Part shown: positions 1-8,448 of the stretch, piece by piece
Layout of the letters: every line of letters starts with the position of its first letter
How positions within the stretch are numbered: the stretch's first letter is position 1
NCBI GenBank assembly: GCA_965232165.1
Contig: CBDDOY010000001.1
Location: 496,001-560,000, forward strand
DNA length: 64,000 nt
Origin: UBA2779 sp965232165
GTDB taxonomy: Bacteria > Spirochaetota > Spirochaetia > DSM-2461
Reading direction: 5' to 3'
Position numbers and translations under genes: made by a program
Notes under the pieces: model-generated
Seen by the model: only the letters and a program-made list of their open reading frames with translations
Database searches by the model: none
What the model was told of the DNA's origin: nothing

Positions 1-1037
1 GAAAAATATGACTGAAAATAATTAGAAAGCCAGTCCTTTCGTTGATTAAGCCAAGTTTGAGTTTGGACATCTTGAAAGATATACAAGATATTGATTTTAA
101 CAAAGAAAAATGTTGTGACAGTGTCTTTGGTTTGGCCAGTTAGTTCAGGAATATTTTTGTAAATAGAGAATTCGGGATTCCAGCGTATGCCGGGAGTGTA
201 GGGTGTATTTGGAGACCGGTCCGTTTCCTGAACAGCCGCCATAATATCTTGGCTGCGTCGGTATATATCACCGCTGAGTGCGGCAATAGTTAACTCATCA
301 AGTTCGATTTCGAGTGAGGGGTCGAAAGACACAGCCAATTGCCAAGTTGAGTTATTTGAGAGGTTGTAGAGGGCGGCGATAAGAGTCCGCCAAGTGTTGT
401 CTATGCGCTGCATAGCCTTATTGAACCGGCGGTTGCCGATTAAATAGTCTCTTACCAATTGTTTATCAGGCCGATAGGTTCGTTGAGTAGCCCCAGAAGG
501 TATCCACAATGCACTGAAATCCTTAACGGCCTGCTCAATCCTGTCCGGGCCGGACAAAACACCTGGCACTGGATTTATCCCGTAAATCTGCCTCTCAGGA
601 ATACCGGTAATATCAAGAACATCTTGCTTTATCACCTCGAACAGAGACCGAGTTGCGGCAAGGAAATACGGTGTCCACTCCATTCCATAGCCGGTATATC
701 TTTTCTTGTACAGATCAATCTCGGTATCTATCGCCGCAAGGTAGCCATCGGCATATTTTTGATCAGAAGTGCGGCGGAATTCTTTTCTCCCGGGATCTTT
801 GGAGAGATAGTGCCTGAGATGGCTTATACTTCCCTGCTTCCAATACGGATTAGCAACAAATGAATTCAAAGTTCTTAGATTGCCATTAGCGCCAAGCAAT
901 GTAGAGATGGCCATACGCCGATTCCTGGCAGATTGACGGTGTGAGGGGGTGAAATAGATGAAGAGAAGACTGATTCCGATTGCAAGCATCAAGGCAGAGA
1001 TGGAAACCGTGATTATTATATTGGTATATTTCTTCAT
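1..1037 (-). CDS. Membrane-anchored protein of unknown function (partial, runs off left edge)
   Basis: An uninterrupted minus-strand reading frame of about 345 codons runs from an ATG at 1035-1037 to the window edge, with no stop. The N-terminus is MKKYTNIIITVSISALMLAI, a short positive stretch followed by one hydrophobic segment (about residues 6-29), which looks like a signal anchor; after it the chain is soluble and rich in aromatic and charged residues. I do not recognise the family. The start overlaps the divergently read promoter zone of the CarD gene, so the two genes are divergent with essentially no spacer. No good Shine-Dalgarno sequence precedes the ATG. The long open frame with sensible composition and a plausible membrane anchor is the evidence that it is real; the function is unknown. 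Confidence 0.7.
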   Translation of the reverse strand, partial: MKKYTNIIITVSISALMLAIGISLLFIYFTPSHRQSARNRRMAISTLLGANGNLRTLNSFVANPYWKQGSISHLRHYLSKDPGRKEFRRTSDQKYADGYLAAIDTEIDLYKKRYTGYGMEWTPYFLAATRSLFEVIKQDVLDITGIPERQIYGINPVPGVLSGPDRIEQAVKDFSALWIPSGATQRTYRPDKQLVRDYLIGNRRFNKAMQRIDNTWRTLIAALYNLSNNSTWQLAVSFDPSLEIELDELTIAALSGDIYRRSQDIMAAVQETDRSPNTPYTPGIRWNPEFSIYKNIPELTGQTKDTVTTFFFVKINILYIFQDVQTQTWLNQRKDWLSNYFQSYF

Positions 1038-1071
1038 ACAGAATTCATTATCGGTTATAAGCCCTAGCCAT

Positions 1072-1100
1072 TTGACGATTGGACGGCTATTCGATATATT
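1072..1100 (+). promoter_or_regulatory. Sigma70-type promoter of the CarD gene
   Basis: TTGACG, a 17-bp spacer and TATATT. The -10 box ends 7 bases before the ATG chosen for the CarD gene, which implies an almost leaderless transcript. Confidence 0.55.
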
Positions 1101-1107
1101 AGTAGAA

Positions 1108-1626
1108 ATGATAAGTGAACCCAGCTTAATAGAATTTGAAAAAGGCCAAAAGGTCGTCTATCCCTTACAGGGTGTAGGCATTATCCAGAATATAGAAGAT
1201 CGGCTATTCAATGGGGAAATGGTTCCATACTACATAATGTACTTTCATATTTCCGATATGACCATATCCATACCTGTTTCTTCTACCTCTTCACAGGGGA
1301 TACGGGCGATAGTCCCCAGAGACAGGTCGGAAAAGGCTTTGGAAATCATTTCATCCGAATGTGAACCGGCGCCGACAGACTGGAAGCTTCGATATCAAAT
1401 GAATCTTGATCTCCTGCGCAAAGGGGATGTCATCGATATAGCGACAGTCGTGATGATGCTCTATCATAGAAGCAAGCTAAAAGAGCTGCCTATCCTGGAG
1501 AGAAAACTCTACGATAGTGCTTTGAATCTATTCATAGATGAGTTATCTCTTTCCCTTGACAAAGAGAAATCGGAAGTCGAACAGCTCATCTTCATGAAAC
1601 TGGAATCAGACAATAAGCAATCCTAG
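1108..1626 (+). CDS. CarD family transcriptional regulator
   Basis: 172 residues. The N-terminal half carries the CarD/TRCF RNA-polymerase-interacting fold signature: GQKVVYPLQGVGIIQNIED near residues 12-30, followed by a YYIMYF strand and IPV. The C-terminal half is helical and acidic, as expected of the CarD DNA-binding/helical domain. CarD proteins bind the RNA polymerase beta subunit and stabilise open promoter complexes, often at rRNA genes. The frame remains open upstream to 958, but that part overlaps the opposite-strand gene and reads as a hydrophobic stretch that CarD proteins lack. I therefore start at 1108, right after a good promoter. Function by family is secure; the start is inferred. 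Confidence 0.85.
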   Translation: MISEPSLIEFEKGQKVVYPLQGVGIIQNIEDRLFNGEMVPYYIMYFHISDMTISIPVSSTSSQGIRAIVPRDRSEKALEIISSECEPAPTDWKLRYQMNLDLLRKGDVIDIATVVMMLYHRSKLKELPILERKLYDSALNLFIDELSLSLDKEKSEVEQLIFMKLESDNKQS

Positions 1627-1904
1627 AGTCAGCGGGCATCATAAAATATCCATTTATATCCGAAGAGGCGGCATAGCCGCTTTGACCGCCGGTGAATACT
1701 TCGGCAGACGACCGCCCCCGTCGCGCCGCTTCTTGCTCGTTTGATACCCAAGCGGCTTGCCGTCTTTTTGACCATGGATCGATTTGCCTTAGCTGTGCAA
1801 ATCAGAACTCAGGAATTATAAATCGCTCCCTCCACAGGGATGGCCCCATTGAAGCGAAAAGAACCGTTTGTCGTGGGTGGGCATGTGGGGAATTTCCATC
1901 CCTT

Positions 1905-2030
1905 CAATTGGAGGTGGGATTCCTCGGACGGCGGCCTCTTGATGCCGCCGTGACGGAATCCGGCGGGCTCATCCTGCTGAGCGAGGCCGAAAACGCCGTC
2001 TCGGATTCCTTCAGAATGATCGCCAATTAA
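1905..2030 (+). pseudogene. Possible remnant of an IS1380-family transposase N-terminus
   Basis: One frame reads VTESGGLILLSEAENAV after LEVGFLGRRPLDA. This resembles the conserved N-terminal segment of IS1380 transposases (SDGGLLLLREVD-like) but stops shortly after. No other domain or inverted repeat was seen. Weak evidence; it may be chance. Confidence 0.25.
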
Positions 2031-2065
2031 TAACAGGGCAAAAAAAGCTCCTCGGCTCGCTAAGC

Positions 2066-2338
2066 CTAGTACCCTATGTCAAACCCCTGAAACCTGCCGC
2101 TAATAGCCGCTTCTTCAATCCTTAACTCTCTAACATGAGCCCCGGGAGGACCCGATCTCAACAGGGGTTCAAACTCCATAAGAATGGATTCATCGGCCTC
2201 GGCCCAAATCTCCACCGAACCATCCTTGAGGTTTTTCACATAGCCGTTTATTACCAGTGCCTGGGCATGCCTCCTCGCAAACCACCGGTAGCCTACGCCC
2301 TGCACCCTGCCGCGAACGATGTATCGGCGCGCTTTCAT
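2066..2338 (-). CDS. acyP: Acylphosphatase
   Basis: 90 residues, the normal size of this family. The protein hydrolyses acylphosphates such as carbamoyl phosphate in the cytoplasm. The N-terminal signature GRVQGVGYRWFARR (residues 10-23) holds the phosphate-binding loop with the catalytic Arg at about 18. GYVKNLKDGSVEI provides the catalytic Asn at about 36, and the chain ends with the expected GFDIGY strand. The ATG overlaps the stop codon of a permease fragment just upstream, so the gene was once the last gene of a sugar ABC transporter operon or became attached to one. After the stop a GC hairpin near 2045-2062 followed by T residues on the minus strand could be the terminator. Confidence 0.93.
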   Translation of the reverse strand: MKARRYIVRGRVQGVGYRWFARRHAQALVINGYVKNLKDGSVEIWAEADESILMEFEPLLRSGPPGAHVRELRIEEAAISGRFQGFDIGY

Positions 2339-2470
2339 TCCTTCACCCCGCCTGCAGGCAGTCCCTCGGTAAGATTCTTCTGAATCGCCATAAACAAGAC
2401 CATAACAGGTAGAGCCGTTAACATGGAAGCTGTCATTATACGGTTCCAGATGGCATTTTTATGAGACAGC
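2335..2470 (-). pseudogene. C-terminal remnant of a sugar ABC transporter permease (MalG-like)
   Basis: The minus frame ending at 2335 reads NAIWNRIMTASMLTALPVMV ... LPAGGVKE, the typical last transmembrane helix and GG-VKx tail of MalG/UgpE-type permeases. The stop overlaps the acylphosphatase ATG. Nothing upstream of about 2470 continues the permease, so only roughly 45 C-terminal residues remain. It is a truncated relic of an importer operon. Confidence 0.65.
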
Positions 2471-3338
2471 CGGGCTCTGCCCGATAGTTAAGTGTATACC
2501 GGCTTATAACTTTTCTGGAACACCGAAGCGAAACGGCGCCCGTTTCACGCCATCATAGGGGAATTATTCATCATTTTGTCATATACAGTTAATGGGCATC
2601 GCAGCTTCTCGCGGCTTTCCCTGGCAGATTGCCTGTGCATCAGACTGAGCAGCGGGTTGGATAAGCTGTTCCTGGGAATCTGTGGTTTTCAAGAATCAGT
2701 ATTTGGGCGCAACCCTTCGGGTCGGGCTTTCCGCTGCAATGCCTTAATCTGGCAGCCTGCCCTCCGGCTCATTGCCAATCGCCGGGGCTGCCAGCGGCAT
2801 TTTCGCTGCAATCCCTTGCGCAGTTGTCATTTAGAATATATTGTTTACAGAAGTCCGATAGCCTCTTAGAAGAGATACTGGAGAACTTGGGAGAGAGAAA
2901 AAAGGGGCGTCCGGTCTGACAGAAAACCGCCCCGGATTGACGGCTTACAAAATTGGGAAACCAGGCTGAAACCGGCCCCTTAGAGGCACCCTTATGATGG
3001 TTCCGAAGCCGAACACATTGTTTCCCGCTGGAAAAGAGAGGAAGACATAGGAGTCTGTACAGGTAAACCATGATCTATGAAGCAGTTGAATCCCCAGGAA
3101 AAACCTGGCCGGTTAAATGCGTCAATATAGAGGATTGAGCATATAGCTTTTACCGGCGGCTGCTTTGCGAATGCCCTTTATGGCCCCGCCTCCCCAGTGC
3201 TGGAGACTTGCATAGTGCCAAACAGTGTTTTCCTTCTACAATATCCACTATGGACTGTCTCCAATTTGAATATGATGATTAGGAATTCCTTGTCAATGGA
3301 CACAATTGATCCTCTGGCAATGTCAAAGGCGGCGTTCG
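2471..3338. other. Intergenic region, no supported gene
   Basis: About 870 bases between the permease relic and the GtrA operon. It holds dispersed repeat copy 1 (2696-2830) and otherwise only short, low-quality open frames on both strands. No transposase, RNA gene or clear promoter was recognised. Confidence 0.5.
2696..2830 (+). repeat. Dispersed repeat, copy 1 (inverted relative to 24023-24156)
   Basis: About 135 bases that match, in opposite orientation and at roughly 90 percent by eye, the sequence at 24023-24156. Both contain internal self-complementary blocks (for example GCTGCCAG and CTGGCAGC), so the unit can fold. It lies in non-coding DNA both times. Confidence 0.75.
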
Positions 3339-3752
3339 GTGATTAAGGAGCCGAAGCATGGGAAGACAGCAGGGCAGATGGTCCGTTTTGCTCTGGTGGG
3401 TCTTTCCAACACCCTGTTGACCCTCGTTGTGATTTTCACACTCACTAGCATCTTCAAATTAGGCTATGTTTTAGCCAATGGAATAGGCTATACATGTGGT
3501 TTGATTAACAGTTTTGTGCTCAACAAAATATTTACCTTCAGAAGCAAAGAATATTTTTTGCGAGAGGCCGTATTTTTTATAGGAGTACACATTGTCTGTT
3601 ATTTGGTACAACTAGGAGTTCTGGTTGTTTTAAGAGAGGCTATGGAGGTCCCCGTGAGCATTGCTCAATTGCTGGCCATGGGTGTTTATACAGCTATAAA
3701 CTTCTTTTTAAACAAATTTATAACATTTCATGAAAAGGATAGGTTGGTTTGA
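3339..3752 (+). CDS. GtrA-family membrane protein
   Basis: About 137 residues with four predicted transmembrane helices and the GtrA signature: MVRFALVGLSNTLLTLVVIF at the first helix, NSFVLNKIFTF in the middle, and AINFFLNKFITF at the end. GtrA proteins are thought to translocate polyprenyl-phosphate-linked sugars for surface glycosylation. A GTG at 3339 gives a family-like N-terminus; the frame is also open from a TTG at 3306. The stop overlaps the start of the next gene, a GT2 glycosyltransferase, so the two are translationally coupled. Together with the third gene this resembles gtrABC-type clusters. Confidence 0.85.
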   Translation: MIKEPKHGKTAGQMVRFALVGLSNTLLTLVVIFTLTSIFKLGYVLANGIGYTCGLINSFVLNKIFTFRSKEYFLREAVFFIGVHIVCYLVQLGVLVVLREAMEVPVSIAQLLAMGVYTAINFFLNKFITFHEKDRLV

Positions 3753-4708
3753 AATTTAATACAGAAAAAGATAGGCTGAGTCTTCTTGTCCCCTGTTTCA
3801 ATGAAGAAGATGTTGTCGTTGAAACCCATAACAGAATTATGGAAGTTATGAAAGATAATTTTCCCATTTATGAAATCATATATATCAATGATGGAAGTGT
3901 AGACAAAACTCTGGAAATCTTGAAAGGGTTTTGTGAAGAAAATCCCTTTGTAAAGGTGATTGATTTCTCAAGGAATTTCGGCCATCAAAATGCTGTGACA
4001 GCAGGTATCAACGGCTGTCAGGGGAAACTGGCTGTGATTATTGATGCAGACCTTCAGGACCCGCCGGAAATGATTCCCGGAATGGTGGAAATGTACAAAA
4101 ACAACGACTGTAATATCGTTTATGGACAGCGGACAAAAAGGAAGGGTGAGACTATTCTCAAGAAAATCACAGCGGCCCTCTTCTACAGAACTCTCAACTG
4201 CTTCTCCGATGTTCAGTTTCCTGTGGATACAGGAGATTTTCGTCTCATTGATAAAACAGTTATCGACTCCTTCAACGGGCTAAGAGAAAAAAACAAGTAT
4301 ATTAGGGGACTTATCAGTTGGCTGGGTTTTAAACAGATAGCTTTTCCCTATCTCAGACAGAAGCGTTTTGCCGGAGAAACCAAATACACCCTGAAAAAGA
4401 TGATAGGGCTGGCCAAAATAGGAATTTTCTCCTTTTCCAAAAAGCCGCTGCTTATGGCCACAAAAATGGGAGGCATTGCCATTCTTGTGGCCGTAGTCCT
4501 GTTGTTTTATGTCTTTTATCAGTACTTTTTTAATTCCGGCTCACTTGTATCCGGCTGGGCTTCCCTTGCTGTAACCATGCTCTTTTTCAATGGAATAACC
4601 ATGATCTTCATAGGTATACTAGGGGAGTATATCGGAAATATCTTCGAAGAAATCAAAGATCGGCCGGAATATGTTATCCGCAGCAGATACAACTTTGAGG
4701 AAGAATGA
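3749..4708 (+). CDS. Glycosyltransferase family 2, polyprenyl-phosphate sugar transferase (GtrB/DPM1-like)
   Basis: 319 residues. The GT2 fold begins with SLLVPCFNEED (11-21), continues with YINDGSVDKT (45-54) and has the metal-binding DADLQDPP motif at 99-106. The GDFRLIDK segment follows. Two C-terminal hydrophobic helices (about 235-260 and 272-296) anchor it in the inner membrane, as in GtrB and bacterial dolichol-phosphate-mannose-synthase homologues. It should transfer a sugar from a nucleotide donor to undecaprenyl phosphate, with GtrA flipping the product. The TTG start overlaps the GtrA stop, and the stop overlaps the next start by four bases, a compact operon. Confidence 0.9.
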   Translation: MKFNTEKDRLSLLVPCFNEEDVVVETHNRIMEVMKDNFPIYEIIYINDGSVDKTLEILKGFCEENPFVKVIDFSRNFGHQNAVTAGINGCQGKLAVIIDADLQDPPEMIPGMVEMYKNNDCNIVYGQRTKRKGETILKKITAALFYRTLNCFSDVQFPVDTGDFRLIDKTVIDSFNGLREKNKYIRGLISWLGFKQIAFPYLRQKRFAGETKYTLKKMIGLAKIGIFSFSKKPLLMATKMGGIAILVAVVLLFYVFYQYFFNSGSLVSGWASLAVTMLFFNGITMIFIGILGEYIGNIFEEIKDRPEYVIRSRYNFEEE

Positions 4709-6090
4709 TGCTTCAGGGTATTACTCTTAACAGGCAAAACAGGAGATTGATTCTTCTATATCTTAGCGCAGGAATTCTCTATTTCATTCTCCATCTGAGA
4801 TACATGGCCGAATACATTGATGATGCATGGACCCTCTCCTGGGCTTACGGTTTCTGGGAGAAGGATACCTTTCTGGACTATGTGTTTGGTTATACGAACA
4901 GCCGGGGCTCTGTGCTCTTTCACAGAACATACTCTATGGTATACGGTTTCATACTCTCTCAAATAGGCTGGAGCCGTTCCAATGCCACCTTGATCTCCAC
5001 TTTCTGCATCTGGTGTTCCTCCTTCTTCTGGTATAAATCCTTAAGAAAGGCGGAGTATAACAGAACTATAGCGCACACAGCGGCTCTCCTTATGCTGGTT
5101 ATGGAGATATACGTGGCTTTGGGAAATAAGCTCAGGGTTGATGCCCTCTCCTTCTTCTTGATCAGCCTGGCTTTTTACCTCTTCATTAGCAGGAGATATT
5201 TTTTCGCCGGACTTCTTTCCCTTGTCGCCTTTGAAAACCATCCAATATCTATAACCTACTATTTCTGGGTATTGGGGTATCTCATTTCCATGCGGAACAA
5301 GATCAGAACTAAACCTGCATATTATGGGAAAGGAGCGCTTCTCTTTATAGCCGGATCCTTGGCGGGAACAGGGTACTATCTCTTCCTCCAGCATGAATAT
5401 CTGGAATACTTTTTTGAGGAGACCGCCAGTGCAGTAAAAGGACACACCTTTCTGGCTTACTTTTGGGACATGCAGTTTGCTTGGCGGCATCTGCCTGAAG
5501 CCTTCATCAGTCTGCTGGCCCTGGGAATTTTCCTGAAGAAGGGGTATCGTAAGAAATACAGGCTGGTACTGCCCCTTCTTCTTTTTTCCCTCCTTTCTAC
5601 CTTCGTGATCCGTAGAGGGAATTACCATTACACGGCCTTTGTGTACCCTTCAGTGATCCTCCTTATTGCTATAACCGCTTATGAACTAAGAAAGTTGAAG
5701 CTTCTGGCCGTTTTTCTGGCTCTCTATCTGCTTCCCCAGTACGGATATTTATTGAAGCTCAGTGAAGGCCATGATCAGAAGAGCTATGAACAGCTTATCC
5801 AAACCATAGTTCCCGATGACGGGACTCCCATCGTAGGGAATTCCGGCGCCTGGTTTGCCTTAAAAGAGAGGGATTTCAAGGAGTACGGCTATTTTGACCG
5901 AGCCGGCATATCAGGGGAAGCTCTTCCCTCCCGCTTTTATCTTATCAGCACTAAGGAATACAGGGACAACGTGGCAGGTCGTTATGAGGACCATCAAAGC
6001 CGTTTTGCCCATCCCTACAAAAAACAACTTGTTACGACATTGTCCAATGAAAGACTGTCTATAGAAGTTTATGAATACAGGAGAGAATAA
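4705..6090 (+). CDS. Polytopic membrane protein, probable lipid-linked-sugar glycosyltransferase (GtrC/GT39-like)
   Basis: 461 residues with about ten hydrophobic segments. After the first transmembrane helix there is a loop with YIDDAWTLSW, an acidic pair positioned like the catalytic DD/ED of PMT/ArnT (GT-C) enzymes. The C-terminal 100 residues are soluble. Operon position after GtrA and GtrB, with a four-base overlap, suggests it moves the flipped sugar to a surface acceptor. The GT-C assignment rests on topology, the loop-1 acidic pair and context, not on a strong family match. Confidence 0.65.
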   Translation: MMLQGITLNRQNRRLILLYLSAGILYFILHLRYMAEYIDDAWTLSWAYGFWEKDTFLDYVFGYTNSRGSVLFHRTYSMVYGFILSQIGWSRSNATLISTFCIWCSSFFWYKSLRKAEYNRTIAHTAALLMLVMEIYVALGNKLRVDALSFFLISLAFYLFISRRYFFAGLLSLVAFENHPISITYYFWVLGYLISMRNKIRTKPAYYGKGALLFIAGSLAGTGYYLFLQHEYLEYFFEETASAVKGHTFLAYFWDMQFAWRHLPEAFISLLALGIFLKKGYRKKYRLVLPLLLFSLLSTFVIRRGNYHYTAFVYPSVILLIAITAYELRKLKLLAVFLALYLLPQYGYLLKLSEGHDQKSYEQLIQTIVPDDGTPIVGNSGAWFALKERDFKEYGYFDRAGISGEALPSRFYLISTKEYRDNVAGRYEDHQSRFAHPYKKQLVTTLSNERLSIEVYEYRRE

Positions 6091-6411
6091 CGGTAAACAA
6101 AACTCGCGGGTGCTAGAAAATCATTTCTGCTAGACTGACGGCCAGAGTTTTCGCCCTGTGTTCCGGCTGGCTGCATGGTCAAAATACCCCCCCCCTCTCC
6201 CAGCCATCACTCCTGAATGGGCCATAATTCATTTAGTAGAAGAAATTATGGTTAACTTCTTTGATGGCCCTAACCCCTCAAGAAACTCAGAGATGTCCGC
6301 TGCTGTCGGCATACTCCCTTATCGGGCCAAAGCCTTCGGATTGATCGTTGGAGAACCTCGAAGAATCAGCATCCTCGGCAGTCGGGTCTGAGATTCTTGC
6401 AATGAGGTATT
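6091..6411. other. Intergenic region, no supported gene
   Basis: Spacer between the glycosyltransferase operon and the oligopeptide transporter. It contains a homopolymer C run near 6187-6197 and short open frames without recognisable domains. No RNA gene or repeat was recognised. Confidence 0.5.
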
Positions 6412-6440
6412 TTGACAAGGCGGGGCACACTTCTTATAAG
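6412..6440 (+). promoter_or_regulatory. Sigma70-type promoter of the yejABEF-like operon
   Basis: Perfect TTGACA, a 17-bp spacer, and TATAAG, about 110 bases ahead of the solute-binding protein gene. It fits the first gene of the downstream five-gene-scale operon. Confidence 0.7.
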
Positions 6441-6548
6441 AGAGAAGACAGCCAGCCCGAGCCTTTCAGGTCGAATTCGGTTCAGATTCCATGATGCAGT
6501 TTGACTCATCGCTTCAGGTGTTCTATGCTCATGATAAAGGAACATAGA

Positions 6549-8444
6549 ATGAAATCGTGGTTATTGGGGATGCTTATCGGAGCACTATTCATCACTTGCT
6601 CTCCCCGCAAGGCACCCGATCAGGAAGTGCCTGAAGCTGAAGGCGCTGCGGGAGCGGCCGCTCCCAATCGGGATGTACCCCCTAATCCCGTTGAAGAACT
6701 CAATGCCGATGGATTCATCGTAACCCATGCCATTTCCCTGCGCAGCACACCCAAATATCCCGATGGCTTTACTCACTTCGAATATGTGAATCCCGAGGCT
6801 CCCAAAGGCGGCGCCCTCGTGATGGCAGGCACTGGCACCTTCGATAGCTTTCACCGCTATGCGAGGCGGGGCGACTCAGCGCCTGGAGCGTCTGGGTTTT
6901 ATGACACCCTCCTTAAGAAAAGCGAGGACGAAATTGAAGTGTATTACGGGCTCATCGCTGAGAAGATGGAGTATTCCCCCGACTATACCTGGATAATTTT
7001 TCATCTCCGTCCTGATGCCCGCCATCAAGACGGCCTATCCATAGTCGCCGAAGATGTTGTTTTTTCCTTCAATAAATTCCTGCGTGAAGGTGTTCCGCAG
7101 TTTCGTACTTACTACGAACCCGTATCATCCGTCGAGGCGCTTGATGAGAGGCGGGTGAAATTTTCACTCAGCGAAGGCAGCAAGGAAATGCTGATTTCTC
7201 TTGGAGAGACCATCGTTCTCCCGCCCCAGTTCTGGGAGGGAAGAGATTTCACCGAACCTCTACTGGAACCGCCTTTGGGAAGCGGGGCCTATGTGGTATC
7301 AGATTATGCCATGGGGCAGTACGTGGAATATGAACGACTGCGGGATTATTGGGCGATGGATATTCCGCCCATCAAGGGAACCCTGAATTTCGACTATATC
7401 CGCTACGATATGTACCGTGACGAAACAGTCAAACTCGAAGCCCTGAAAGCCGGTGAGATAGATTTAAGAATAGAGAACAGCGCGAAGCAATGGGCCACCC
7501 AGTATACAGGCCCCAATTTGGATGCCGGATACATCGTCAAAGAAGAATTGCCCGACGAAACTCCGCCGCCCATACAGCGGTTTATCTTCAACACCCAAAA
7601 GGAGCAGCTCAGCGATAGAAGGGTAAGGCAGGCATTGAGTTATATGATGGACTTTGAATGGCTGAACAAAAATCTCTTCTATAACCAATACAGCCGGACA
7701 AGGAGCTATTTTCAAGGCACCCCCTTCGAGGCATTCGGAATTCCCTCATCAGAAGAGATGGAAATCCTCGAGAGTATACGCGGCCAGATACCCCCAGAAG
7801 TATTCACCCAGGAGTTTCAGCCTTCTATCTCCGATGGTTCGGGCAATGTCCGTGCGCAGATGGCCAAGGCAATCGATCTCCTTGCCGAAGCCGGATGGAT
7901 TTTGAAAGACCAGAAAATGGTGAATGCCGATAGCGGCGCCCCCTTAGAGATGGAACTCATCATGTACAGCCCCTCCAACGAACGTATCGCCATACCTTTC
8001 CAGGAGAATCTTAAAAAAATCGGTGTCGACCTCCAACTCCGTCTCATCGATACAACCCAGTATATCAACAGAGTGCGGGCCCTGGATTACGACATGATTT
8101 CCTTCCTCTCAGCGGGTAGTTTTTTTCCCGATTCCAACCTTCAGCTTGCTTGGCATTCCGAGTTCATCGACAGCACATATAATACTTCAGGCGTAACTGA
8201 TCCGGTGATTGACTATCTCATCGAAGGCATTGTTGCCAATCAGAACAACAACGCCGAATTACTGCATTGGGGCAGGGTCTTAGATAGGGTGCTCCAATGG
8301 AATTACTACGGGGTTTTTCAGTGGCACGCCCCCACAATCAGGGTGGCCTATTGGGACAAGTTTAGCCGACCGGCCATTAAACCGAAGTATAGCGATGGAT
8401 TGGCTACCTGGTGGATAGACCCCGCCAAAGATTCCCGTCTCTAA
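6549..8444 (+). CDS. Oligopeptide ABC transporter, solute-binding lipoprotein (YejA-like, family 5)
   Basis: 632 residues. The N-terminus MKSWLLGMLIGALFITCSPR is a lipoprotein signal with a cleavable Cys at about residue 17, so the protein is probably tethered to a membrane. The body has the SBP family 5 pattern: a FDSFHRY region typical of YejA, WIIFHLRPDARHQDG, VVFSFNKFL, and the C-terminal TWWIDP. The ATG at 6549 is preceded by AAAGGA; the longer open frame upstream adds no signal-like residues. First gene of yejABEF-type importers for oligopeptides; the permeases follow 4 bases later. Confidence 0.9.
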   Translation: MKSWLLGMLIGALFITCSPRKAPDQEVPEAEGAAGAAAPNRDVPPNPVEELNADGFIVTHAISLRSTPKYPDGFTHFEYVNPEAPKGGALVMAGTGTFDSFHRYARRGDSAPGASGFYDTLLKKSEDEIEVYYGLIAEKMEYSPDYTWIIFHLRPDARHQDGLSIVAEDVVFSFNKFLREGVPQFRTYYEPVSSVEALDERRVKFSLSEGSKEMLISLGETIVLPPQFWEGRDFTEPLLEPPLGSGAYVVSDYAMGQYVEYERLRDYWAMDIPPIKGTLNFDYIRYDMYRDETVKLEALKAGEIDLRIENSAKQWATQYTGPNLDAGYIVKEELPDETPPPIQRFIFNTQKEQLSDRRVRQALSYMMDFEWLNKNLFYNQYSRTRSYFQGTPFEAFGIPSSEEMEILESIRGQIPPEVFTQEFQPSISDGSGNVRAQMAKAIDLLAEAGWILKDQKMVNADSGAPLEMELIMYSPSNERIAIPFQENLKKIGVDLQLRLIDTTQYINRVRALDYDMISFLSAGSFFPDSNLQLAWHSEFIDSTYNTSGVTDPVIDYLIEGIVANQNNNAELLHWGRVLDRVLQWNYYGVFQWHAPTIRVAYWDKFSRPAIKPKYSDGLATWWIDPAKDSRL

Positions 8445-8448
8445 CACA

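Noticed and set aside
459..863. 134-codon plus-strand frame
   Set aside because: It is antisense to the long minus-strand frame that runs to the window edge with better amino-acid composition.
958..1107. Upstream extension of the CarD frame with a hydrophobic stretch
   Set aside because: It overlaps the opposite-strand gene's signal-anchor codons and the promoter at 1072-1100; CarD proteins have no membrane segment.
5041..5628. 195-codon minus-strand frame
   Set aside because: Lies wholly antisense to the third glycosyltransferase-operon gene; low-complexity Lys/Gln-rich translation.
6158..6391. 77-codon plus-strand frame
   Set aside because: Starts in a C homopolymer, no ribosome-binding site, no recognisable domain.
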